This document shows positions 56,586-64,000 of a stretch of 64,000 nt of DNA, piece after piece. Source of the DNA: an uncultured Methanobrevibacter sp. (lineage in GTDB: Archaea; Methanobacteriota; Methanobacteria; Methanobacteriales; Methanobacteriaceae). Every line of letters starts with the position of its first letter. The stretch's first letter is position 1. The stretch is from NCBI RefSeq assembly GCF_902769175.1, contig NZ_CACXNW010000004.1, forward strand, positions 1 to 64,000, read 5' to 3'. The position numbers and the translations under genes were made by a program. The notes below the pieces were generated by a model. It did not search any database. It was not told where the DNA came from and was given only the letters and a program-made list of their open reading frames with translations.

Positions 56586-57830
56586 ATGAGTGAGGTATCC
56601 TCAAAAGAATTATATGAGTTTAAAAAGTCATTAAAGGAATTGGCTGAAAAGAAGGGGAAAGGAACAGAGCTTGTTTCAATGTATGTTCCTCCAACAAAGC
56701 AATTAAGTGATATCATTAAGCAGATGAGAGACGAATTAGGACAAAGTGCTAACATTAAAAGTAAAACCACTCGTAAAAACGTTCAATCTGCTATTGAGGT
56801 AATCATGCAAAGAATCCGTATGATTACAAACGACAACAAGGAATTGCCAAACGGTTTTGTGCTCTTTGTTGGAATGATTCCTAAAGGTGGTCCAGGTACT
56901 GAAAAGATGGAAACTGTAGTAATTGAACCACCTGAAGAAATTCAAACTTACAGATACATTTGTGACAGCACTTTCTTCCTTGAGCCTTTAGAAGACATGA
57001 TTGCTTCCAAAGAGGTTTATGGAATTGCTGTAATCGACAGAAATGAAGCTACAATCGCTACCTTAAAAGGTAAAAGAATCAATGTTGTTTCCAATTTAAC
57101 CAGTGGTGTTCCTGGAAAGCATAAGGCAGGGGGACAATCACAAAGAAGGTTCGATAGGGTCATTGACCAATTGGCTCACGAGTTCCTTAAAAGGATTGGA
57201 TCTCACATGGATGATGAGTTCTTGCCAATTAAGGATGATTTGAAGGGAATCGTTCTTGGTGGACCTGGAGGTACTAAGGAAGATTTCTACAATGGAGATT
57301 ACATGCATTATGAACTTAAGGATAAGGTCATCACTACTGTAGACACTTCCTATGCTGGAGAATTCGGTATTAGGGAAACCATTGACAAGGCTTCTGGTGC
57401 TTTAGAGGAATTAGGAGTTATCCAAGAGAAGAAATTGGTTCAAAGATTCTTGGCAGAATTAAGAGATGACCATGGATTATATTCCTATGGTGAAAAGGAA
57501 GTGAGATCCAACTTGGAAATCGGTGCAGTGGATATTCTTTTGCTTAGTGAAGACTTAAAATCCAAAAGATTAACAATTGACTGTCAAGCATGTGGATTCC
57601 ATGCTGAAGTCACTCAAAAGGAAGGGCAAAAGGTTGAAGACTTGACCTGTCCTCAATGTAATGAAAAGATGAAAATCACCAATGAGGAAGATTTGGTTGA
57701 AGACTTGGCAAACATTGCTGAAGAGTTAGGTTCCTCTGTTGAGATCATTTCCACCGAAACTGAAGAAGGAAGCCAATTATATAGGGCATTTGGTGGAATC
57801 GGAGCTATTTTAAGATATAATGTAAGATAA
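56586..57830 (+). CDS. prf1: Peptide chain release factor aRF1
   Basis: 414 residues. NIKS (56-59) and the YxCxxxF element (Y124, C126, F130) for stop-codon reading, GGQ (182-184) for peptidyl-tRNA hydrolysis, and a C-terminal zinc ribbon (CQACG...CPQC). It recognises all three stop codons. The factor is intact, so TAA, TAG and TGA inside the ALPs are expected to be real stops. ATG 56586 is set by RBS AGGTG; an ATG four bases upstream is in another frame. It is followed by a DUF655 gene 17 nt downstream. Confidence 0.96.
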   Translation: MSEVSSKELYEFKKSLKELAEKKGKGTELVSMYVPPTKQLSDIIKQMRDELGQSANIKSKTTRKNVQSAIEVIMQRIRMITNDNKELPNGFVLFVGMIPKGGPGTEKMETVVIEPPEEIQTYRYICDSTFFLEPLEDMIASKEVYGIAVIDRNEATIATLKGKRINVVSNLTSGVPGKHKAGGQSQRRFDRVIDQLAHEFLKRIGSHMDDEFLPIKDDLKGIVLGGPGGTKEDFYNGDYMHYELKDKVITTVDTSYAGEFGIRETIDKASGALEELGVIQEKKLVQRFLAELRDDHGLYSYGEKEVRSNLEIGAVDILLLSEDLKSKRLTIDCQACGFHAEVTQKEGQKVEDLTCPQCNEKMKITNEEDLVEDLANIAEELGSSVEIISTETEEGSQLYRAFGGIGAILRYNVR

Positions 57831-57847
57831 TTCCTGAGGTGTTTCTT

Positions 57848-58501
57848 ATGAAAAAAGATGAGGATTATGGTTTGGTTTTAAGCACCAAAGAAAATGATGA
57901 CATTAAATCTGCACGTATCATTGGTACAAAATATTTCCAATTGGTTGAATTTGATTTAAACCCAGATGCAAATGTAAATGTTCAGGATAAAATTTTCATC
58001 GGAAAAGGCAGTGAAATCATCAAACAGGAAAGATCTCAATTAAGTTATGATGATTTGAATAAGACTGAAGAATTTGAAGTTGAAAAGGCAATTCATAGCA
58101 TTGTAATTGCTAATGAACCTTATTATGTGGAATTCTTCAATAAGCAAAGCAAGGAAGGAAGCCAATTGCATTTATTGGATGATAGCCTCAGCAGAAAGTT
58201 AGGTTCTAAGATATTAGCTGAAAAGGAACTTAACGGTGACTTTGAAAGTTTTGAAGACATTGACAGTAGGATAAGATTCATTGACAGCTCAATGGAATTG
58301 GTTGTTAATAGGATTCTCCATGAAATGATTGTGGAACATACAATCAAAAAGGGAAGACCTGTTTATTTATTCACTGTTGTTAAGAGTTCCAACAAAAAAG
58401 AGGTCCCAGAATATGATGAATTCGTTACTGATGACACTCGTTTCATAGAAATGATCAAAGAAAAAGGACTTCTAGAAAAAGAAGGTAAACGTATAAAATA
58501 G
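57848..58501 (+). CDS. DUF655-family predicted RNA-binding protein
   Basis: 217 residues from ATG 57848 (RBS GAGGTG; a GTG at 57839 is within that site). The pattern KYFQLVEFDLN, DKIFIGKGSE, RSQLSYDDLN, YVEFFNKQ and FESFEDIDSRI matches DUF655 (COG1491), which has an OB-like part and a helix-hairpin-helix-like part. The central GIGKK segment of typical members is changed to LSRKLGSKI. Cotranscribed with aRF1, which fits a translation-linked role. Function not established. Confidence 0.85.
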   Translation: MKKDEDYGLVLSTKENDDIKSARIIGTKYFQLVEFDLNPDANVNVQDKIFIGKGSEIIKQERSQLSYDDLNKTEEFEVEKAIHSIVIANEPYYVEFFNKQSKEGSQLHLLDDSLSRKLGSKILAEKELNGDFESFEDIDSRIRFIDSSMELVVNRILHEMIVEHTIKKGRPVYLFTVVKSSNKKEVPEYDEFVTDDTRFIEMIKEKGLLEKEGKRIK

Positions 58502-59337
58502 TTTTCTTCTTTCTTTTTTTATTTTTATTATTTTTAGTTATTTTTTAGCATTTTTTAGCTATTTTTTAGTTATTTTTTTATTCTTTTTATTTTTATTAGT
58601 TTTTTAATAGATTTTTTTATTCTTTTATCATTTTTAGTTATTTTTTTAGCTATTGCTTTTATTTTCATATTTATTTTTTTAAAATCTTCAAAAGAGATTA
58701 TTGCATTATTATTTTAATTCATTATCGTGTTGATGTATGGTAATTTTTTAGAGTGATAGGGGGTGGGGGGATTAACAAATATATTGAGTTTTTTGGGTTA
58801 AAATTGAATGAGTAACTTTGAGTACAATCTATTGAGTGAATATGCTAATTTTCCAGTAAAATAAAAAGGTATTTTTCTATAAATGTTAATCCCAATTCTT
58901 TATTTATTCTAAATTACATTTAAATCTTTCTATTTGATTTTTAACTCTTTATAATTTCTTTATTTAATTTTATAATTGATTTTCACTTGTTAAATTAAAA
59001 TTACATTGTTAAATTTATTTTATATTAGAATATTGTTTGATTTTGGAATATTTTTTAATTTAGTTAAATTTATTTTATATTAGAATATTGTTTGATTTTG
59101 GAATATTTTTTAATTTTGTAAAATTTATTTTATATTAGAATATTGTTTGATTTTAGAATATTTTTTGAACTTGTTAAATTGCTTTTATCTTAGAATATTC
59201 AACAAACTTGTTAAATTATAATCATTCTCTAAAATTAATTTCACATTATCAAATTATAATCACATTCCCAAATTCAGTTTAAAAAAATTTATATTATATG
59301 ATTTAAAAAATTTTATTTAATAATAAATGGTGTTTTT
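58502..59337. other. 836-bp AT-rich gap with repeats
   Basis: A T-rich stretch after the DUF655 stop (58502-58650), an isolated G-rich run (58759-58770) and a 55-bp tandem repeat (59006-59175). No open frame with a ribosome-binding site and no RNA gene found. Confidence 0.6.
59006..59175. repeat. 55-bp tandem repeat, three copies
   Basis: AAATTTATTTTATATTAGAA units at 59011, 59066 and 59121. Confidence 0.85.
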
Positions 59338-59763
59338 ATGTCTAATCTGAATATATGTTCAAATGAGAAATTTTCATTCAAATACAATGAGGAATGGGAA
59401 TTGGAAGATGTTCCATTGGATAATAACCCTGATTGCTTGGCTACATTGAGTTATATTGATGGCAGCTTATTGAATGTAATTGCTTTTCAATCTGAAATGC
59501 CTTCATTAGATGCATTTAAGGAAATCATTGAAGAAAGCATTTTAAATGACAATAATGAAATAGTCGCATCTGAAATAGCAAATGTAGGCAAAAGGCAATC
59601 TATTCAAATTCATTCAAAGATTTCCATTCCTGAAATTGATTTTGAAATGTTTTCAGTTGTATTTTTAGAGGATGGTTTTGTTTATATCTTTGAACTTAGG
59701 ACAGTTAGTGATATAGTTTCCAAATTTATGGAAATCGTCAGAACATTTGAGATTCTTTGTTAG
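59338..59763 (+). CDS. Small PsbP-like protein of unknown function
   Basis: 141 residues, no signal peptide. The layout NICSNEKFSFKYNEEWEL, then strands around LATLSYIDGSLLNVIAFQ, a helix SLDAFKEIIEESIL, and a terminal strand pair (VVFLEDGFVYIFELRT) with a final helix resembles the PsbP/DcrB fold. This is a fold-level guess. It ends 12 nt before the esterase-like gene and is probably in one operon with it. It may be a cytoplasmic partner. Confidence 0.6.
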   Translation: MSNLNICSNEKFSFKYNEEWELEDVPLDNNPDCLATLSYIDGSLLNVIAFQSEMPSLDAFKEIIEESILNDNNEIVASEIANVGKRQSIQIHSKISIPEIDFEMFSVVFLEDGFVYIFELRTVSDIVSKFMEIVRTFEILC

Positions 59764-59775
59764 TGGGGTGTGATT

Positions 59776-61602
59776 ATGGATAGGACAGATAAATTGAGTT
59801 TGCTTATAACTGTGGTGATTGGAATATTTGCAGTTGTGGCAGTTGCAGGTCAAATGGGCTTATTGAATGATGCCAATCATTATGATGTCAATCTAACAGA
59901 AGTGATTAGTGACTTAACCATTGATATGTCCAATTGGAGTTATGACGAGAAAAATAATGTCTATTATCAAACTGGAATCGTCTACTGCACACATCCTGAA
60001 GCACCAGAATATGAGTCCTTAGCAATTTATGTTCCTGGACAGTACTTCAATGGAAAGAAAAATCATAATGGCACATATACCTGTGCAGCAGTAAATGGTG
60101 TAGGTGGTAATTATTCAGAATCTAATGCTCCTATTGTAATGCCTATCAACACTCCGGGATATTCTGCCCATAAATCTCCTACAGGCTATAATGCTGATGA
60201 AGTGAAACCATACATAGATGCAGGTTTCATCTATGTAGATGCCGGTTGCAGAGGTAGGGAAAATGGCAAGAATTACTCTGGCGGAGCTCCTTGGGGAGTG
60301 GCTGACTTAAAGGCAGCAGTCCTTTATTTGAAATTCAATGATATATCCCTTCCTGGAGATAGCAATAGGATCTTTTCCTTTGGTCACAGTGGCGGTGGAG
60401 CTCAAAGCGCTATTTTAGGTGTAAGCGGTAACAGTGAATTGTACATTCCATACCTTGAATCCATTGGAGCAGTGCTATTGGATAGAAACGGCAAAAAATT
60501 GTCTGATGGCATATGTGGAGCAATGTGCTGGTGTCCTATCACCTCTTTAGATAGTGCTGATGAGGCTTACGAATGGACTATGGGCCAATATTCAAGTAGG
60601 GGAGTACGTGGAAACGGCACTTGGACTGGGGCTTTATCTGATGATTTGGCTAGCGCTTATGCGCAACACATAAATGAGTTAGACCTTAGAAGTCCTGATG
60701 GCAAGCCTTTAATCCTTAACGAATCTGAAAACGGCACTTTTGCATCTGGACCTTATTATGATTATTTGCTTTCAGTTGTAGAGGATTCCTTAAATAATTT
60801 CCTGAATGATACAGATTTCCCATACACTCCAAGTTCCAATGGAGGAATGGGCATAGGTTCTGCAGCAGGAGGCAGTCCTAATGGAGATATGCTTAGTGGA
60901 GAGATACCTGATGGGGTCACTCCTTCAACTGAGATGGGAGGTTCAGGCTCACAAACCTATAGGACCCCAAAGGATTATATTGATTCATTGAATGGTGATG
61001 AAGAATGGATTAAATACAACAGTTCTTCAAATTCTGTAAAAATCACAAGCATTGAAGCATTTGTAAATCATTGCAAATCTCCATCTAAGGATGTTGGGGC
61101 ATTTGATGATTTAGGAAGAGCTCAAGCAGAAAACGATTTGTTTGGAAATGACAAGTATGATTCATTGCACTTTGACAGCATTATGGCAGATGTATTGAAG
61201 AATAATTCAGAAAAGTACTCTAACTTCTCTGATTATGACTCTTCTAAAGCAAGCAGCTATGCAAAAGACTTAACTAAATTGGATAAATTTAATTACACAA
61301 TTGAAAATCGTTCCAATATGTATGATCCATTGTATTACATTTCTGGCCATTATGATGGTGTTGGATCATCTAAGCCTGCTAAATATTGGAGAATAAATGC
61401 AGGAATCCAACAGACCGACACTTCATTTACAGTTGAAACTAATTTGATGCTTACATTAAAGCAATGTAGTGATGTTGATAGCGTTGAATTCAATGAAGTC
61501 TGGGGTCAAGGCCATACCCAAGCTGAAAGAACAGGATCTCCTGAATCAAACTTCATTTATTGGGTAAATAATTGCTTAAGCAAAGAATCAAATTTATTTT
61601 AA
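59776..61602 (+). CDS. Membrane-anchored tannase/feruloyl-esterase-like hydrolase
   Basis: 608 residues from ATG 59776 (RBS GGGGTG; a GTG at 59770 overlaps it). One N-terminal transmembrane helix (residues 7-27) would leave the rest outside the cell. The core is an alpha/beta hydrolase with nucleophile S205 in FGHSGGGAQ, preceded by DAGCRGRENGK and APWGVADLKAAVLYLKFND, and followed by MCWCPITSLDSADEAYEW. These blocks match gut bacterial tannase-type esterases. The catalytic His is probably in WGQGHTQAER near the C-terminus. A Gly/Ser-rich linker lies near residues 355-390. Tannin or hydroxycinnamate esters are possible substrates. It is unusual for a methanogen; transfer from gut bacteria is an inference. 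Confidence 0.8.
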   Translation: MDRTDKLSLLITVVIGIFAVVAVAGQMGLLNDANHYDVNLTEVISDLTIDMSNWSYDEKNNVYYQTGIVYCTHPEAPEYESLAIYVPGQYFNGKKNHNGTYTCAAVNGVGGNYSESNAPIVMPINTPGYSAHKSPTGYNADEVKPYIDAGFIYVDAGCRGRENGKNYSGGAPWGVADLKAAVLYLKFNDISLPGDSNRIFSFGHSGGGAQSAILGVSGNSELYIPYLESIGAVLLDRNGKKLSDGICGAMCWCPITSLDSADEAYEWTMGQYSSRGVRGNGTWTGALSDDLASAYAQHINELDLRSPDGKPLILNESENGTFASGPYYDYLLSVVEDSLNNFLNDTDFPYTPSSNGGMGIGSAAGGSPNGDMLSGEIPDGVTPSTEMGGSGSQTYRTPKDYIDSLNGDEEWIKYNSSSNSVKITSIEAFVNHCKSPSKDVGAFDDLGRAQAENDLFGNDKYDSLHFDSIMADVLKNNSEKYSNFSDYDSSKASSYAKDLTKLDKFNYTIENRSNMYDPLYYISGHYDGVGSSKPAKYWRINAGIQQTDTSFTVETNLMLTLKQCSDVDSVEFNEVWGQGHTQAERTGSPESNFIYWVNNCLSKESNLF

Positions 61603-61605
61603 TTT

Positions 61606-61706
61606 GAGACTGTAAAATTTTATGGGCCTTTTTTAATTTTATTAGATTTCTTTATAAATAAAAATTAATATTATGATTTTAAGCCTAAACTTTTTTTTAG
61701 AAACTC
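61606..61706 (+). repeat. ~100-bp dispersed element, copy 2
   Basis: Plus-strand counterpart of 15497-15595, beginning GAGACTGTAAAATTTTAT 4 nt after the esterase stop. GGCC...GCCTAAAC inverted ends and a T8 run. In both places the element points the same way relative to the upstream gene. Confidence 0.7.
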
Positions 61707-61734
61707 TTTAATTTTAATTTCTTTTTTTTAATTA

Positions 61735-62015
61735 GAGTGTCCGCCAAAAGAATAAAAATCCTTTCAAAAAACTTCAGTTATAGATTGTTTTTATGAAAAC
61801 ATATTTGCTTCGTTTTCTAAAAATCCTTAAATAATTTTAGGGGCCTGATAATTTCAGTTTTCAGATAATTGCTGTATGGCTGTTTTTGAGTAAAATCCTT
61901 GCGATACTATCAGCGCTCCTAAAAATACATTTAAATATAGAGTATAGGTTAAAAGAATGGAAATTTATAGGAATTTTCATATCAAAAAATTCAGACTCCT
62001 AAATAATTTTAATAA
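61735..62015. other. Possible insertion-sequence remnant
   Basis: A stretch starting GAGTGTCCGCCAAAAG with a base composition unlike the flanks and two copies of CTTAAATAATTTTA/CCTAAATAATTTTA. No transposase frame. I cannot confirm it as a mobile-element end. Confidence 0.25.
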
Positions 62016-62116
62016 GTTTAAATTGTTATTTTTGAATTGAAATTCGTTTAATTATTTTAAATAATTAATTTTTTCCTCTTATAAATCTTATTAAGCGTTA
62101 AATGATGGTATTGGGG

Positions 62117-62152
62117 AGCAAGCAAGTACATACATGCGAAAAAGTTTAAATA
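62117..62152 (+). promoter_or_regulatory. ALP-G promoter with degenerate palindrome
   Basis: AGCAAGCAAGTACATACATG followed by CGAAAAAG and TTTAAATA (62145-62152). ACATGCGAAAAAG is identical to the ALP-C promoter, which aligns the two. The gene starts at 62203 behind AGGGGATG. Confidence 0.5.
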
Positions 62153-62202
62153 CTATTCGAATAAATATTTTATTGAATTAAATCTAAATTAGGGGATGTA
62201 AT

Positions 62203-62844
62203 ATGAATAAAAGGATACTTGTTTTTTCTATTTTTTTGTGTCTTGTTCTATTGAGTTTAAGTTCTGTTAGTGCAATTGATAATAATGGCACTATAATTCA
62301 AAATAAGGATTTAAGCTCTTTAGATAGTAACTCTGAAAAAATGAAACTACTGGAAGATGTTGATATTAATCAAGTAAATGAAGATGATAGCAAGGAAAAT
62401 ATTGCTATAGATGAACCTGATGCCAATCACTTAAATAATGATTGTGTTGGTGAGTTAGCTATAACTGAATCTAAAAATTTAAATATTGGCAATGATTTGA
62501 GAAACTATGCTCTTGATTTAAATGACCTTCAAGATCTCATCGATAATAATTCTGAAGGCTCAACTTTAGACTTGAATTCTGATTATGCAGCTGTCAAAAA
62601 TAAGTTAATAATCAAAATTTCTAAAAGCATGGCGATAGATGGTCATGGCCATACAATTGATTTAGCTGGAAGCAGCAAAAATGACCATTATTTCAAAGTC
62701 AATAAGGGATCAGTTACATTTAAAAACATCAAATTCACAAACGGATACAACAATGATGGTGATGATAAAGGTGGAGCGATTCTCTTTAATAGTTCCGGAA
62801 TCAGTACTTTAATCAACTGTACCTTTGAAAATTGCTTTTTCTGA
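62203..62844 (+). CDS. ALP-G N-terminal fragment
   Basis: 213 residues to TGA 62842: signal peptide, linker and first helix rungs (GGAILFNSSG). The promoter with the ALP-type palindrome is directly upstream, so this short product could be made and secreted. Confidence 0.55.
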   Translation: MNKRILVFSIFLCLVLLSLSSVSAIDNNGTIIQNKDLSSLDSNSEKMKLLEDVDINQVNEDDSKENIAIDEPDANHLNNDCVGELAITESKNLNIGNDLRNYALDLNDLQDLIDNNSEGSTLDLNSDYAAVKNKLIIKISKSMAIDGHGHTIDLAGSSKNDHYFKVNKGSVTFKNIKFTNGYNNDGDDKGGAILFNSSGISTLINCTFENCFF

Positions 62845-63180
62845 AAAAATGGGGGGGGTGCAGTTTTTTCCGTTGGAGAATTAGGTGTTTACAACTCTAG
62901 ATTCTTCAATAATACTAGTAAAAGGGGTGGAGCCATTTATACTGAAGGCAAATTAATCGTTAATGGTACTTCTTTTGCTGGCAATAGTGTTGGTTACGGA
63001 AGTGGAGCTATTCAAGCTAATGGTTCTAATTCGGAAATATGTGGCTGTGTTTTTGAAAATAATAGTGCAAAATACTATGCTGGAGCAGTTTGGGCCATGG
63101 GTAATATGGTCGTAAAGGATAGCTTATTTGTTGGCAATAATGTTGGTATCTGTGCTGGGGCCATTTAGATTAATCCTAAG

Positions 63181-63642
63181 GAAGGTTTTAAGGCAGAAAT
63201 ATGTGGCTGTGCTTTTGAAAATAACAGCGCAAAGGATGACGATGCTGGAGCAATTTATGCTAATGGCAATCTAATCCTTAATGGTACTTCTTTTGTTGGC
63301 AATAGTGCTGGTGACTGTGCTGGGGCTGTTGATGTTGAAGGTTCTAGGGCACAAATATTTGGTTGTGTTTTTGAAAATAACAGTGCAAAAGACGATGGTG
63401 GAGCAATTTATGCTAATGGCAATCTAATCCTTAATGGTACTTCTTTTGTTGGCAATAGTGCTGGTGACTGTGCTGGGGCTATTGATGTTGAAGGTTCTAG
63501 GGCACAAATATATGGTTGTGTTTTTGAAAATAACAGTGCAAAAGACGATGGTGGAGCATTATGGGTCAAGAGTTATCTAAACGTCCAAAATACAACATTT
63601 AAACATAACAGTGCTGGTGATGAAGCAGGAACAATCTATGTT
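63181..63642 (+). repeat. 153-156-bp tandem repeat in ALP-G
   Basis: Units begin GAAGG at 63181, 63337 and 63490. The last two are almost identical in DNA, which points to recent amplification or conversion. In-frame (51-52 codons). Separately, 62678-62754 recurs nearly unchanged at 63911-63987. Confidence 0.85.
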
Positions 63643-64000
63643 GGAAGCGACTTGAGTTTAATTAACTCTTCTATTTTCACTGATTCTACAGATAAAAAAT
63701 CAATTGTATGCAAAGGTAGTATGAAGATAAATGCCTCTCTTACTCCTAACCTAAAGGACCTTTCATTTTTAATTGACAATGTTGCGGAAAATTCAATTTT
63801 AGATTTGGGTTCTGATTATGTAACTATCTATGGTAAGTTAATAATCAACATTACTGAAAGCATGACGATAGATGGTCATGGCCATACAATGGATTTAGCT
63901 GGAGGTAGCAAACATGACCATTATTTCAAAGTCAATAAGGGATCAGTTACATTTAAAAACATCAAATTCACAAACGGATACAACAAGGATGATGATAAGG

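Larger units (their letters stand above)
62203..64000 (+). pseudogene. ALP-G: adhesin-like protein with two stops, runs off the window
   Basis: Signal peptide (MNKRILVFSIFLCLVLLSLSSVSA), acidic linker, LDLNSDYA-type lead-in and IDGHGHTIDLAG start of a beta-helix. Then short rungs in 51-residue tandem units, then a second IDGHGHTMDLAG start. In-frame TGA 62842-62844 (just before a G8 run) and TAG 63166-63168. The same frame is open before, between and after, to the end of the window, so both are nonsense changes. The 3' end is outside the window. Confidence 0.85.

Overview
The window looks like a chromosome segment of a gut or rumen methanogen of the genus Methanobrevibacter (Methanobacteriales). 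The evidence is a very AT-rich sequence, archaeal information-processing genes (DnaG-type primase, TFB, Gar1, aRF1, XerA-type recombinase), a MurT/GatD pair as expected in a pseudomurein-walled archaeon, and many very large secreted adhesin-like proteins (ALPs) built from right-handed beta-helix GGAIY-type repeats and Ig-like domains. The species cannot be named from the sequence alone.

Layout. 1-1.3 kb: a duplicated promoter/leader module without a gene. 1.3-2.0 kb: YgjV-like membrane protein (-) and tRNA-Gln (+). 2.3-3.7 kb: ALP-A (+, one frameshift). 4.1-6.6 kb: MurT, GatD and a 51-residue membrane protein. 7.0-12.5 kb: ALP-B (-, heavily broken). 12.9-15.2 kb: ATP-grasp protein and XerA (-). 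15.7-19.2 kb: ALP-C (-, broken mainly in homopolymers). 19.8-37.2 kb: mostly intact core genes: DnaG, an RraA-like protein, sirtuin, Gar1, TFB, a GT2/GT28 fusion, membrane proteins, a TauE-like transporter, YbjQ proteins, TatD, UMP kinase and a PAP2-like protein. 37.5-55.8 kb: three tandem ALPs (D, E, F; +), all broken. 56.6-61.6 kb: aRF1, DUF655, a small PsbP-like protein and a membrane-anchored tannase/feruloyl-esterase-like hydrolase. 62.2 kb to the end: ALP-G (+, broken, runs off the window).

How it fits together. MurT/GatD, the glycosyltransferase fusion, the PAP2-like protein and the ALPs all point to envelope work. All seven ALP loci are interrupted by frameshifts or stop codons, while no recognised non-ALP gene is. 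Four ALP-type promoters (ALP-A, ALP-C, ALP-G and the orphan modules at the left end) share an inverted repeat, TGCAAGTANGCACTTGCA, just upstream of the BRE/TATA box. ALP-B, D, E and F lack it; B, E and F, and more loosely D, share a different leader with a G-rich ribosome-binding site. This suggests two separately controlled sets of surface proteins.

Intergenic DNA is full of short tandem duplications (10-74 bp periods, 55-57 bp at four places), often at the 3' ends of genes. A roughly 100-bp element occurs twice, in inverted orientation, downstream of two unrelated genes. No CRISPR array, rRNA, intact insertion sequence or recognisable prophage was seen.
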